15,614 bases of DNA from an uncultured Clostridia bacterium. Its GTDB lineage: Bacteria > Bacillota > Clostridia > Christensenellales > UBA1242. The notes under the pieces are model-generated. The model saw only the letters and a list, made by a program, of their open reading frames with translations. It was not told the DNA's origin and did no database searches. The stretch covers positions 1 to 15,614 of the forward strand of contig CALWFX010000005.1 in NCBI GenBank assembly GCA_944377765.1. Reading direction: 5' to 3'. Positions 6,676-12,749 of this stretch are shown here, piece after piece (position 1 is the stretch's first letter; each line of letters opens with the position of its first letter). A program made the translations under genes and the position numbers.

Positions 6676-7511
6676 CAGGGTTAGTTCTTAAAAAAAATGC
6701 CGATAAGTTTGATGTTATGGTAAATGAGCAAGTTTTCACTTGTGTGGCAAGAAATTTAAAGGAAAAAGGCATCTTTGTTGGAGATAAGGTTGAAATTGAC
6801 GAAAACAACACAATTTATAAGGTGCTGGAAAGAAAAAATCTTTTAATTCGTCCACCACTTGCAAACTTAGACACAATGATTATTGTGGTGGCACTTCTTC
6901 CAAAGCCAGACTTTTTGCTTGTGGATAAACTCATTATTTTTTGCACAGTGAATGGCATTAAACCAGTTTTATGTTTAAATAAAAAAGATTTAAGTCAAGA
7001 TTTTATTGAAGAAGTTAAAGAAAGTTATCAAAAGGTTTGTGAATTAGTTGTAATTTCCACTTTTGATAGTTCAGTTCAAGAGTTAAAAAAACATATTTGT
7101 GGCATAACTGCTCTTGCTGGGCAAAGTGCAGTTGGTAAATCTTCCATTATTAATGCTCTTTTAGGAGAAGACAAGGCACTAATTGGAAGTTTCAGCAAAA
7201 AGGTCGACCGTGGCAAGCAAACAACAAGACTTGTTCAACTTTATGAGATTGAAAAAGGTAAGTTTTTGGCCGATACTGCTGGTTTTTCAAAACTTGATGA
7301 AAGCCTTTTGAATATTGATGAATTTGAACTTAAAAGTTATTATCCTGAATTTATTGAGCCTGCATATAAATGCAAATACAAAAGTTGTTTGCATTTAACT
7401 TCAAAAGATTGTGGCGTTTATAATGCTGTTAAAAGTGGAAAAGTTAGCAAATTAAGATATGAAAACTATAAAATTTTGCAAGATAACTTAAAACGACTTA
7501 AAAAGTTTTGA
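6672..7511 (+). CDS. rsgA: Ribosome small-subunit-dependent GTPase A
   Basis: A circularly permuted GTPase that checks late 30S maturation. The 279-aa protein has an N-terminal OB domain (1-60), then motifs in the permuted order: G4 NKKD (103-106), G1 GQSAVGKS (150-157), G2 with TT (184-185) and G3 DTAG (201-204). A C-terminal zinc site follows: Cys234, Cys239, His241, Cys247 (CxxxxCxHx5C). The start is a TTG at 6672, overlapping the rlmN TGA stop as TTGA, with a strong GGAGG at 6661-6665. No nearby ATG gives an intact OB domain. In Bacillus the phosphatase/kinase pair prpC-prkC lies between rlmN and this gene; it is absent here. Confidence 0.95.
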   Translation: MTGLVLKKNADKFDVMVNEQVFTCVARNLKEKGIFVGDKVEIDENNTIYKVLERKNLLIRPPLANLDTMIIVVALLPKPDFLLVDKLIIFCTVNGIKPVLCLNKKDLSQDFIEEVKESYQKVCELVVISTFDSSVQELKKHICGITALAGQSAVGKSSIINALLGEDKALIGSFSKKVDRGKQTTRLVQLYEIEKGKFLADTAGFSKLDESLLNIDEFELKSYYPEFIEPAYKCKYKSCLHLTSKDCGVYNAVKSGKVSKLRYENYKILQDNLKRLKKF

Positions 7512-7535
7512 TTTATTTTAAAAGTTTGCTATCAT
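7508..7535 (+). promoter_or_regulatory. Promoter of rpe
   Basis: TTGATT (7508-7513), a 16-bp spacer and TATCAT (7530-7535), with TG at 7527-7528 making an extended -10. The -35 overlaps the rsgA stop codon. The leader would be about 12 nt and contain AAGGAG. Confidence 0.65.
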
Positions 7536-7552
7536 AGAAAAAGGAGTTTTTT

Positions 7553-8221
7553 ATGAAAAGAGTGGTTGATGTTGCAGTTTCCACAGACCCAATAAGCGAT
7601 TTTCAAAATATTGTTGAATATGCAAAGCAAATGCAAGGAATTGCCGATTTTTTGCATTGTGATATTATGGATGAAAACTTTGTTAAAAAAAATACTTATG
7701 ACTATAATGTTGTTAAGTCAATAAACAGTGCAAGTGCCATTATGCTTGATTGTCATCTTATGGTTAATGAACCAGCAAACGAAGTGTCGAAATATATTAA
7801 TGCTGGAGCAAACATTGTTACTGTTCACTATGAAGCCTTTAAAGATAAAAACCTTTTGGCGGAAGTTTTGGATTACATTAAAAGTTGCAACACTTTGGCT
7901 GGGATAAGTTTAAATCCGGGAACTCCATTTAAAGAGATTAGGGCTTTTGCATACAGTGTGGATATAATTCTTGTGATGGGTGTTGAACCGGGAGCAAGTG
8001 GACAGGAAACAATGTCTGAAACTTTTGATAAAGTGGCTGAAATTTATAAATTTAAAGTGGATAACAATTTGAATTTTAAAATTGAATTCGATGGCGGTGT
8101 AAATGAGAAAAATGCTCAAAAATTAAGAGAACTTGGTGTTGATATTCTTGTTTCTGGTTCATATGTGTTTGAAGCAAAGGACAAGGTTAAAGCGATAAAT
8201 TTTTTAAAGGGGAATATTTAG
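7553..8221 (+). CDS. rpe: Ribulose-phosphate 3-epimerase family protein
   Basis: A TIM-barrel enzyme interconverting ribulose-5-phosphate and xylulose-5-phosphate in the pentose-phosphate pathway. The 222 residues match the family. Metal-site and catalytic residues are in place: Ser10, His35 and Asp37 (HCDIMD), His68 (LDCHLM) and Asp180 (EFDGGV), and SLNPGTP is present. Two normally near-invariant segments differ: MDGxF is MDENF (39-43) and the PGFGGQ active-site loop is PGASGQ (146-151). It may therefore be an Rpe with altered specificity, or a related ketohexose-phosphate epimerase. Position directly after rsgA, as in Bacillus, favours Rpe. Confidence 0.85.
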   Translation: MKRVVDVAVSTDPISDFQNIVEYAKQMQGIADFLHCDIMDENFVKKNTYDYNVVKSINSASAIMLDCHLMVNEPANEVSKYINAGANIVTVHYEAFKDKNLLAEVLDYIKSCNTLAGISLNPGTPFKEIRAFAYSVDIILVMGVEPGASGQETMSETFDKVAEIYKFKVDNNLNFKIEFDGGVNEKNAQKLRELGVDILVSGSYVFEAKDKVKAINFLKGNI

Positions 8222-8227
8222 AAGCAA

Positions 8228-8872
8228 ATGATTAAGGTTATTGTGTTTGATTTTGATGATACTTTGTATATTGGTAAAGTGTGGAAGAATTTTAAAGCTT
8301 ATTTGATAGATATTTTAACAAAGTATTTTTCTTCAAAAGAAAAAGGAGAACAATTTTTAAAAAGAGCATATGAAATAGATAAAAATTTAAGCAATAGAAA
8401 CAATGTGAAACTTCTTGAAGAAGAAGGTTATGACAGTAAGAAATATGTTGAATTAATTGAAGGAAACATATATGAGCATGCTTGCGTTCCTAAATTTATT
8501 TCACATAAATTTTTGGAAGATTTAACAAAAAAATATCCTGTTTATATTGTTTCAATGTCATCTCCAAATTATATGAAACGCTATTTAAAAAAGTATGGTT
8601 TTGATGATATTGATTTTAAAAATATTTATTCAGTTGATTTATTAAGTAAAAATAAGTCAAAAAAAGATAATTATGAAAAAATCGCCAAAGATGAAAAGAT
8701 AAAGCCAGATGAACTTTTGGTTGTTGGAGATGATTATATAAACGATATAGTTCCAGCCATTGAAGCAGGCGTTAAATATATACATATTGGTGAAAGTTTT
8801 AATCAAATTTATGACTATTTTACTGAAAATAACATTTTAGATTGTGAAAAATATAAAAAAATTAAAAAATAG
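8228..8872 (+). CDS. HAD-superfamily hydrolase (probable small-molecule phosphatase)
   Basis: A 214-aa cytoplasmic HAD enzyme. Motif I is FDFDDTLY with nucleophile Asp8 and acid/base Asp10. A helical cap spans about 17-95. Motif II lies in VSMSS (109-112), the motif III lysine at SKKDNY (144-149), and motif IV is VVGDDYINDI (165-174) with Asp168, Asp169 and Asp173. The C1-type cap insertion suggests phosphoglycolate-phosphatase- or nucleotidase-like folds, but the substrate cannot be read from sequence. It starts 6 nt after rpe, so the two are probably one transcript, and it ends inside the terminator at 8864-8892. A sugar-phosphate or metabolite-repair role next to rpe is inference. Confidence 0.82.
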   Translation: MIKVIVFDFDDTLYIGKVWKNFKAYLIDILTKYFSSKEKGEQFLKRAYEIDKNLSNRNNVKLLEEEGYDSKKYVELIEGNIYEHACVPKFISHKFLEDLTKKYPVYIVSMSSPNYMKRYLKKYGFDDIDFKNIYSVDLLSKNKSKKDNYEKIAKDEKIKPDELLVVGDDYINDIVPAIEAGVKYIHIGESFNQIYDYFTENNILDCEKYKKIKK

Positions 8873-8892
8873 CATGTTTTATGCTATTTTTT
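8864..8892. terminator. Bidirectional intrinsic terminator between the HAD gene and the half-ferritin gene
   Basis: AAAAAATAGCAT (8864-8875) pairs perfectly with ATGCTATTTTTT (8881-8892) around GTTTT. It has A/T tracts on both sides and serves the two convergent genes. It contains the HAD stop codon. Confidence 0.85.
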
Positions 8893-8897
8893 ATAAT

Positions 8898-9194
8898 TTA
8901 ATAGTTATTGTTTGTTCTATTTTGGCTTGTAAATTCATTTAATCCTTTTTCAAATTGTTCTTTGCTTGTTGGGTCAAGCATAAATAAAAGTCCAAAAAGT
9001 TGCCCAACATGCAATTTTTCTTCATTTAAAATGTCAATAAGTGTGTTTCTGTAAGTTGCATCAGCACTTGAAGAGATGTGATTTTCATATTGCATAATGG
9101 CATCAAGTTCACCAATAATGTCAAGCCTTGTGTTTTGTGCAAGTTTATCTATTGGTTGGCTATTTAAGTCATTCATTGAAAAAACAGTTCTCAT
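8898..9194 (-). CDS. Ferritin-like half-size diiron protein, EncFtn-like
   Basis: A 98-aa, mostly helical protein with only two ferritin-type helices, too short for a four-helix ferritin or rubrerythrin. Helix 1 has GELDAIMQYENHI (28-40) and helix 2 has DILNEEKLHVGQL (54-66). Candidate iron ligands Glu29, Glu59 and His62 have the same spacing as Glu32, Glu62 and His65 that I recall from encapsulated ferritin (EncFtn), with a matching Tyr36. Two subunits would build one diiron site. The frame continues upstream to 9281, but AGGAGA just before ATG 9194 fixes the start. The tail (SQNRTNNNY) does not look like a known encapsulin-loading peptide, and no encapsulin gene is in the window. An iron or oxidative-stress role is inference. 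Confidence 0.72.
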   Translation of the reverse strand: MRTVFSMNDLNSQPIDKLAQNTRLDIIGELDAIMQYENHISSSADATYRNTLIDILNEEKLHVGQLFGLLFMLDPTSKEQFEKGLNEFTSQNRTNNNY

Positions 9195-9263
9195 TTTAAT
9201 TCTCCTTAACACATTATTTTTATGATTAAGATTATTTTTTTGTGAATGAAATAAAATATATTT

Positions 9264-9458
9264 ATGTATTTCAATTATCACGCAAAAGTTAAAAGATTAA
9301 TAAAAGAAGGCAAGGCGATAAGTTATGATATTTTAGATAGTTATCATGGCATTTCGCCTTGCCTTTTAATATATTTTAAAAATGACCAATCTTTTCCAAT
9401 TCGGCTTGAACATTTTGATGAATATATAAAATTATTAAATGACAATGGAATTTATTAA
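9264..9458 (+). CDS. Unrecognised small basic protein, 64 aa
   Basis: I do not recognise the family with certainty. The protein has a basic N-terminal helix (AKVKRLIKEGKAISY, 7-21), then DSYHGISPCLLIYFKN (25-40), a beta-hairpin-like middle, and PIRLEHFDEYIKLL (44-57). Its regular alternation looks like a real small globular alpha/beta protein rather than a chance frame, and no overlapping frame competes. It is divergent from the half-ferritin gene (69 nt between start codons) and its stop overlaps the convergent deaminase gene stop by 4 nt. No ribosome site is visible; a TAAAAT at 9252-9257 lies 6 nt before the ATG, so it may be leaderless, though no good -35 was found. Confidence 0.6.
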   Translation: MYFNYHAKVKRLIKEGKAISYDILDSYHGISPCLLIYFKNDQSFPIRLEHFDEYIKLLNDNGIY

Positions 9459-9916
9459 TAATTTACTTTATCTTTAATATTGTTATATTCTTTAAAAACC
9501 TTTAAGCATTCATCCCTGTCAATTTGGGATAAATATGATTTTAAAGATTTTCTTCCGCCCATAAGTTTGTCAAATTTGTTATCTCGAAAACCAATTTTTT
9601 CATTATCTAAAATTGTGCAACCAAAATATACTTTCTTAATATTGGCCCATAGGCAACCAGCAAGGCACATAGGACATGGCTCGCCAGTTGTGTATAGTTC
9701 GCAGTCTGATAAATCAAATGTGTTAAGTTTTTTACAAGCATTTCTAATTGCTTCCATTTCACCATGGCAAGTTGGATCATGTTTTTTTACAACACAATTA
9801 TGTCCTTTTCCAACCATTTTTCCATTTTTAACAACTATAGCTCCAAAAGGCCCGCCATCTCCATTTAAAATTCCCTTTTTTGCTTCTTTAATTGCAAGTT
9901 GCATAAATTTATTCAT
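9455..9916 (-). CDS. Guanine-deaminase-like enzyme of the CDA/TadA zinc deaminase family
   Basis: A cytosolic zinc hydrolytic deaminase of 153 aa. The zinc/catalytic motifs are CHGEME (50-55; His51 and Glu53, with Gly instead of the more common Ala) and PCPMC (80-84; Cys81 and Cys84). GGPFGAIVVK, HDPTCHGEMEAIRNACK and the long C-terminus ending VNY resemble Bacillus GuaD (guanine to xanthine) more than tRNA adenosine deaminase TadA, which usually has NxxxxxxDPTAHAE and a different C-terminus. ATG 9916 is chosen because GGAG precedes it by 7 nt; an in-frame ATG at 9928 is nearly on the -10 box. The gene is convergent with the 64-aa gene, and a role in purine salvage is likely. Confidence 0.82.
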   Translation of the reverse strand: MNKFMQLAIKEAKKGILNGDGGPFGAIVVKNGKMVGKGHNCVVKKHDPTCHGEMEAIRNACKKLNTFDLSDCELYTTGEPCPMCLAGCLWANIKKVYFGCTILDNEKIGFRDNKFDKLMGGRKSLKSYLSQIDRDECLKVFKEYNNIKDKVNY

Positions 9917-9932
9917 AAATAACTCCATGATT

Positions 9933-9942
9933 ATTATAGCAT
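9933..9942 (-). promoter_or_regulatory. Extended -10 promoter of the deaminase gene
   Basis: On the minus strand, ATGC followed by TATAAT (9938 down to 9933) forms an extended -10. The -35 is poor. The predicted start leaves a leader of only about 10 nt beginning at the GGAG. Confidence 0.6.
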
Positions 9943-10011
9943 AGTTATCTTTATAATAAAAATTTTTTTACATTATCACAAAACAATTAAATTTTAAATA
10001 AGATGTTATTA

Positions 10012-10025
10012 GGACTTAATAGTCC
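10012..10025. promoter_or_regulatory. Perfect inverted repeat ahead of the collagen-like gene
   Basis: GGACT-TAAT-AGTCC, 17 nt before the ATG and just upstream of the ribosome site. It may be an operator or a 5' leader hairpin; no clear sigma-A promoter was seen nearby. Confidence 0.4.
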
Positions 10026-10042
10026 AATTTAAAGGGGAAATT

Positions 10043-11137
10043 ATGAGCGATTATGAAAAAATAAACGACGATTGCTGTGAAAGCGTTGTTATAATAAAAA
10101 AATGTTGTAAAGATTTAGTTGGCCCAACAGGACCAACCGGTGCCACAGGAGCAACAGGTGCAAAGGGCGAAAAAGGTGATCAAGGTTGTCGTGGTGAGCG
10201 CGGAGTAACTGGTGCCACTGGGCCAACAGGAGCAACCGGAAACACTGGTGCAACAGGTGTAACTGGACCAAGAGGAGAAACAGGCACAACAGGTGCAACT
10301 GGAAATACTGGCATGACAGGAAATACTGGGGCGACTGGACCAAAAGGCGATACTGGTAATACTGGTGTCACAGGGCCAAAAGGTGACACAGGTGCAACTG
10401 GTGAACGCGGAGTTACAGGTCCAACTGGTGCAACTGGTCCACAAGGTATTCAAGGCATACAAGGCTTTGCTGGTATTCCTGGACCAAAGGGAGAAAAAGG
10501 CGACACTGGACCAACAGGCTGTCAAGGCGAGCGTGGAATAACTGGTGCAACTGGGGAACGTGGTGCAACTGGTCCGCAAGGTATACAGGGTATTCAAGGC
10601 TTTGCTGGTATTCCTGGTGCAACAGGTCCTACTGGCGAAAAGGGTGAAACAGGAGCAACTGGCATGACTGGTGCAACTGGTGCCACAGGAGCGACCGGCG
10701 CAACCGGAGCCACAGGTGCAACTGGGCAAGATGGTCAAAGTGTTAACAGTCAATATGCACAATTTATCAACGACACAGTTCAAAATTACCATGCCGATGC
10801 TATGCATGATGAATTTTTAAAGTTTAATAAAATTATATCTTCAAAGGGTGTTGAATTGTTGAATAATGACACCATTTTAGTGCATGAAGCAGGTGTTTAT
10901 AAAATTGATTTAGTGATGCAAATTACAAGCAATTTCCATTGTGGTTGCATTGACCTTTATGTTAATGGCGAACCTATTGTTCCAATTATGAGTTATGTAA
11001 CTAACACCTTTGTAAGTATGCATCGACATCTGAATCTTTCAGCAAATAGCGAAATCAAGATTGGTGCAAAAATGACAAGGATGACAATTTCAGATAATTT
11101 TTCAATTAGCGTTGTAAAACTTGATGAAGTTGAATAA
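10043..11137 (+). CDS. Collagen-like (BclA-type) surface or spore protein
   Basis: A 364-aa protein in three parts. The N-terminal 26 residues are free of repeats and hold two cysteine pairs (CC at 11-12 and 21-22). Residues 27 to about 231 are some 68 uninterrupted Gly-X-Y triplets, dominated by GAT, GPT and GNT, with charged GEKG/GERG/GDTG triplets and two odd cysteines in GCR and GCQ. The last about 133 residues form a beta-rich C1q/TNF-like trimerisation head (for example GVYKIDLVMQI, IDLYVNGEPI). This is the layout of bacillary exosporium BclA and clostridial filament proteins. No signal peptide is seen, as is usual for proteins assembled on spores from the mother cell. Thr-rich triplets are typical glycosylation sites. 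AAGGGG precedes the ATG; a terminator follows at 11147. Confidence 0.88.
   Translation: MSDYEKINDDCCESVVIIKKCCKDLVGPTGPTGATGATGAKGEKGDQGCRGERGVTGATGPTGATGNTGATGVTGPRGETGTTGATGNTGMTGNTGATGPKGDTGNTGVTGPKGDTGATGERGVTGPTGATGPQGIQGIQGFAGIPGPKGEKGDTGPTGCQGERGITGATGERGATGPQGIQGIQGFAGIPGATGPTGEKGETGATGMTGATGATGATGATGATGATGQDGQSVNSQYAQFINDTVQNYHADAMHDEFLKFNKIISSKGVELLNNDTILVHEAGVYKIDLVMQITSNFHCGCIDLYVNGEPIVPIMSYVTNTFVSMHRHLNLSANSEIKIGAKMTRMTISDNFSISVVKLDEVE
10445..10622 (+). repeat. Internal duplication in the collagen domain
   Basis: The peptide GIQGIQGFAGIPG occurs at residues 135-147 and 180-192, exactly 45 residues (135 nt) apart. The DNA copies are near-identical over the FAGIP portion, showing a recent unit duplication within the triplet region. 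Confidence 0.8.
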
Positions 11138-11146
11138 CAACATTTT

Positions 11147-11182
11147 CAAAATATCCCAAAACTTGGGATATTTTGTTTTTAT
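11147..11182 (+). terminator. Intrinsic terminator of the collagen-like gene
   Basis: A 13-bp perfect stem, CAAAATATCCCAA (11147-11159) with its complement at 11163-11175 and a 3-nt loop, followed by TTTTTATT. Confidence 0.9.
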
Positions 11183-11187
11183 TATAC

Positions 11188-11216
11188 TTGCCAAAATAAA
11201 ATTAATATGATATACT
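11188..11216 (+). promoter_or_regulatory. Promoter of tRNA-Glu
   Basis: TTGCCA (11188-11193), a 17-bp spacer and TATACT (11211-11216), with TG at 11208-11209. The predicted start is at or just before the tRNA 5' end at 11223. Confidence 0.8.
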
Positions 11217-11222
11217 TAGATT

Positions 11223-11297
11223 GGTCCTATGGTCAAGCGGTTAAGACGCAGCCCTCTCACGGCTGAATCAGGGGTTCGATTCCCCTTAGGATCACCA
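11223..11297 (+). tRNA. tRNA-Glu (anticodon CTC), CCA encoded
   Basis: A 75-nt cloverleaf. The acceptor stem is GGTCCTA (11223-11229) with TAGGATC (11287-11293), including one G-U pair at 2-71. The anticodon stem is CAGCC/GGCTG around loop CTCTCAC, with anticodon CTC at 11256-11258. The T arm is AGGGG/CCCCT with loop TTCGATT. The discriminator A is at 11294 and the encoded CCA at 11295-11297. CTC reads GAG only; in such an AT-rich genome a TTC isoacceptor for GAA must exist elsewhere. Its 3' end is duplicated 175 bp downstream. Confidence 0.95.
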
Positions 11298-11305
11298 AAC
11301 ACATC

Positions 11306-11336
11306 AAACAGGCTTGTTTTGCCTGTTTTTATTTTT
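11306..11336 (+). terminator. Intrinsic terminator of tRNA-Glu
   Basis: AAACAGGC (11306-11313) pairs with GCCTGTTT (11321-11328), loop TTGTTTT, followed by TTATTTTT. Confidence 0.85.
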
Positions 11337-11348
11337 ATGCAAGAATTC

Positions 11349-11462
11349 AAAGGGAATCGAACGGGTGGAAAAAGCAAACGCAACAGTGTTTGCGTTTGCT
11401 CCGCCCCGGCGTGATAGCGGGTATACCAGCAAAGAGTGGCAAACCGCGGAGCGATTCCCCTT
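11349..11462. other. GC-rich multi-hairpin element downstream of tRNA-Glu (candidate element 2)
   Basis: By hand count, 11351-11460 is about 57% G+C in a surround of roughly 30%. GGGAATCG (11352-11359) pairs with CGATTCCC (11452-11459). Inside, an 11-bp hairpin (11373-11383/11390-11400, loop CAGTGT) is flanked by GGGTGG/CCGCCC (11363-11368/11401-11406). A second helix is GCGG/CCGC (11417-11420/11444-11447). Positions 11349-11362 match the reverse complement of the tRNA T-arm strand at 13 of 14 bases. No protein frame here is credible. It may be a small RNA, a mini mobile element, or both. Confidence 0.65.
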
Positions 11463-11548
11463 AGGATCACCAAACAGACATTGCCTGTTTTATTTTTACT
11501 ATATATAATTAAAATCATTAAAAAATTTGAAATATTTTTTTATTTTGC

Positions 11549-11578
11549 TTGTTTTTTATTTTTGTGATATGTTAAAAT
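11549..11578 (+). promoter_or_regulatory. Promoter of the MarR-type gene
   Basis: TTGTTT (11549-11554), an 18-bp spacer and TAAAAT (11573-11578), with TG at 11570-11571. Confidence 0.55.
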
Positions 11579-11601
11579 TAAATGGATAAAAAGGGTAGAG
11601 T

Positions 11602-12063
11602 ATGAAAACGAAAAATAAATTGGACTGTATTTATAAAAATTTCAAATTAATGGTATACAAAAATGTGTTTAAGGGGCTTAAAGGAAAAACAGACGACAGT
11701 TTATCTTCTTCCGAATATTTTTGTTTGGAATGTGTTTATTTGTTAGATAATCCAACCATAAGTGAATTTGCTGATTTTCTTGATATTTCATCTCCTAATG
11801 CAACCTACAAAGTTAAACAATTGATTAAAAAGGGATATATTAAAAAGGAAAAAAGCAAAATTGATGGCAGAGAATTTAGGCTTACTCCAACCGATAAATT
11901 TTTTAAGTTTTATGGTAATAAAGCCAACTATGGTGAACTTATCATGAATAACATTGAAAAGAAGTTAGAAAAAGATGATGTTAAGCAAATTGATAATGTT
12001 TTGGATGTTTTAATGGACAAAGTTTTTAAACCTGTTAAAAAAAGAAAAAAAGCAAAAGCATAA
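11602..12063 (+). CDS. MarR-family winged-helix transcriptional regulator
   Basis: A 153-aa DNA-binding protein. A helical N-terminus (1-30) is followed by LSSSEYFCLECVYLL (34-48), a helix-turn-helix TISEFADFLDISSPNATYKVKQLIKKGYI (about 52-80) and a wing with KSKIDGREFRLTPT (84-97, the D-x-R wing tip typical of MarR). A C-terminal dimerisation helix and a very basic tail ending KKRKKAKA complete it. Three cysteines (9, 41, 44) near the dimer core could sense redox, but that is speculation. The ribosome site is weak (AGGGTAGAG). It lies 20 nt upstream of the TrpF-like gene and is probably cotranscribed with it. The effector is unknown. Confidence 0.85.
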   Translation: MKTKNKLDCIYKNFKLMVYKNVFKGLKGKTDDSLSSSEYFCLECVYLLDNPTISEFADFLDISSPNATYKVKQLIKKGYIKKEKSKIDGREFRLTPTDKFFKFYGNKANYGELIMNNIEKKLEKDDVKQIDNVLDVLMDKVFKPVKKRKKAKA

Positions 12064-12083
12064 ATTTAAATAAAAGGTAAAAT

Positions 12084-12749
12084 ATGGTTGTAAAGATTTG
12101 TGCTAATAGGACTATTGAAGAAGCCCAAATGTGTTTGGATGCAGGAACGGACATAATTGGAATTCTTGTTGGGCAAAAACATGCAAGTGTTGATTTTGTT
12201 GACGAAAAAAGTGCAAAAGAAATTTGTGATTATGTGAATGGTAAATGTGATGTAGCATTAGTTACACATCTTGTAAATGCTGAAAAAATTATTGATTTAG
12301 CAAAATTTATTGGGGTAGATATTATTCAACTACATTCAAATATTAATGAAAGCGAAGTGGAAAAAATTGCCAATGCATTACCTAAAATTAAATTGATTAG
12401 ACTTATTCACATCTCTCAAAATGGTGAAGTTTTAACCGACATTAAAAATATAAAATATGCAGATTTTTATCTTTTAGATAGCATCAATTTAAAAACCAAT
12501 CAAGTTGGCGGAACAGGGCTTACACATGATTGGAACAAGAGCAGAGATTTGATTAAAAAATTAACTAAGCCGACTTTTCTAGCCGGTGGACTGACACCCG
12601 AAAATGTGCAAGATGCAATTAAAAAAGCAAATCCATATGGGGTTGATGTAAATAGTGGTTGTAAAACCGAAGGAAAGAAAGATAGAGAAAAAGTGATAGA
12701 ATTTGTTAAAATGGCAAAAAGTGTAATTTTAGATAAAAATAAAGGATAG
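12084..12749 (+). CDS. TrpF-like phosphoribosylanthranilate isomerase family protein
   Basis: A 221-aa TIM barrel of the TrpF family, which performs the Amadori rearrangement of phosphoribosylanthranilate in tryptophan synthesis. Features are KIC at the N-terminus (candidate general base Cys6), GVDIIQLHS (77-85), YLLDS with Asp132 (candidate general acid), GGTGLTHDW (142-150), LAGGLTPENV (166-175) and GVDVNSGCKTEGKKD (186-200). The usual KICGxT start is KICANRT, and no other trp gene is visible; the partner is a MarR-type regulator. It could act in tryptophan synthesis with genes elsewhere, or on another phosphoribosyl-amine substrate. I therefore give the family but not the symbol. Confidence 0.8.
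   Translation: MVVKICANRTIEEAQMCLDAGTDIIGILVGQKHASVDFVDEKSAKEICDYVNGKCDVALVTHLVNAEKIIDLAKFIGVDIIQLHSNINESEVEKIANALPKIKLIRLIHISQNGEVLTDIKNIKYADFYLLDSINLKTNQVGGTGLTHDWNKSRDLIKKLTKPTFLAGGLTPENVQDAIKKANPYGVDVNSGCKTEGKKDREKVIEFVKMAKSVILDKNKG

Larger units (their letters stand above)
11277..11476 (+). repeat. 25-bp direct repeat of the tRNA-Glu 3' end framing a folded insert (att-like)
   Basis: The sequence from 11277 to 11301, covering the T-loop 3' half, acceptor strand, CCA and four more bases, recurs identically at 11452-11476, an offset of 175 bp. Position 11302 versus 11477 is the first difference. A terminator-like hairpin (AAACAG/CTGTTT then TATTTTT, 11472-11496) follows the second copy as a weaker version of the first. 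The layout resembles the attL/attR of an element integrated in a tRNA gene, but the 175-bp unit contains no integrase. Confidence 0.75.

Noticed and set aside
1475..9155. Shared PIDKLA peptide near the N-termini of the omega subunit and the half-ferritin
   Set aside because: Six residues with different downstream folds; in omega the motif is family-typical, so this is most likely coincidence.
9480..9944. A 154-codon plus-strand frame opposite the deaminase gene
   Set aside because: The minus-strand frame has full zinc-deaminase motifs and a ribosome site; the plus frame has neither.
10089..10807. Long minus-strand frames and dense short repeats under the collagen-like gene, which could suggest a CRISPR-like array or antisense genes
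   Set aside because: The periodicity is 9 nt from Gly-X-Y codons, not repeat-spacer units; the antisense frames are shadows of repetitive coding DNA.
11216..11518. Reading frames across tRNA-Glu and the folded element, on both strands, including a minus-strand peptide with GNRTPDSAVRG-type sequence
   Set aside because: These are the familiar false proteins produced by translating a tRNA gene and its repeat; they lack ribosome sites and overlap a clear tRNA.
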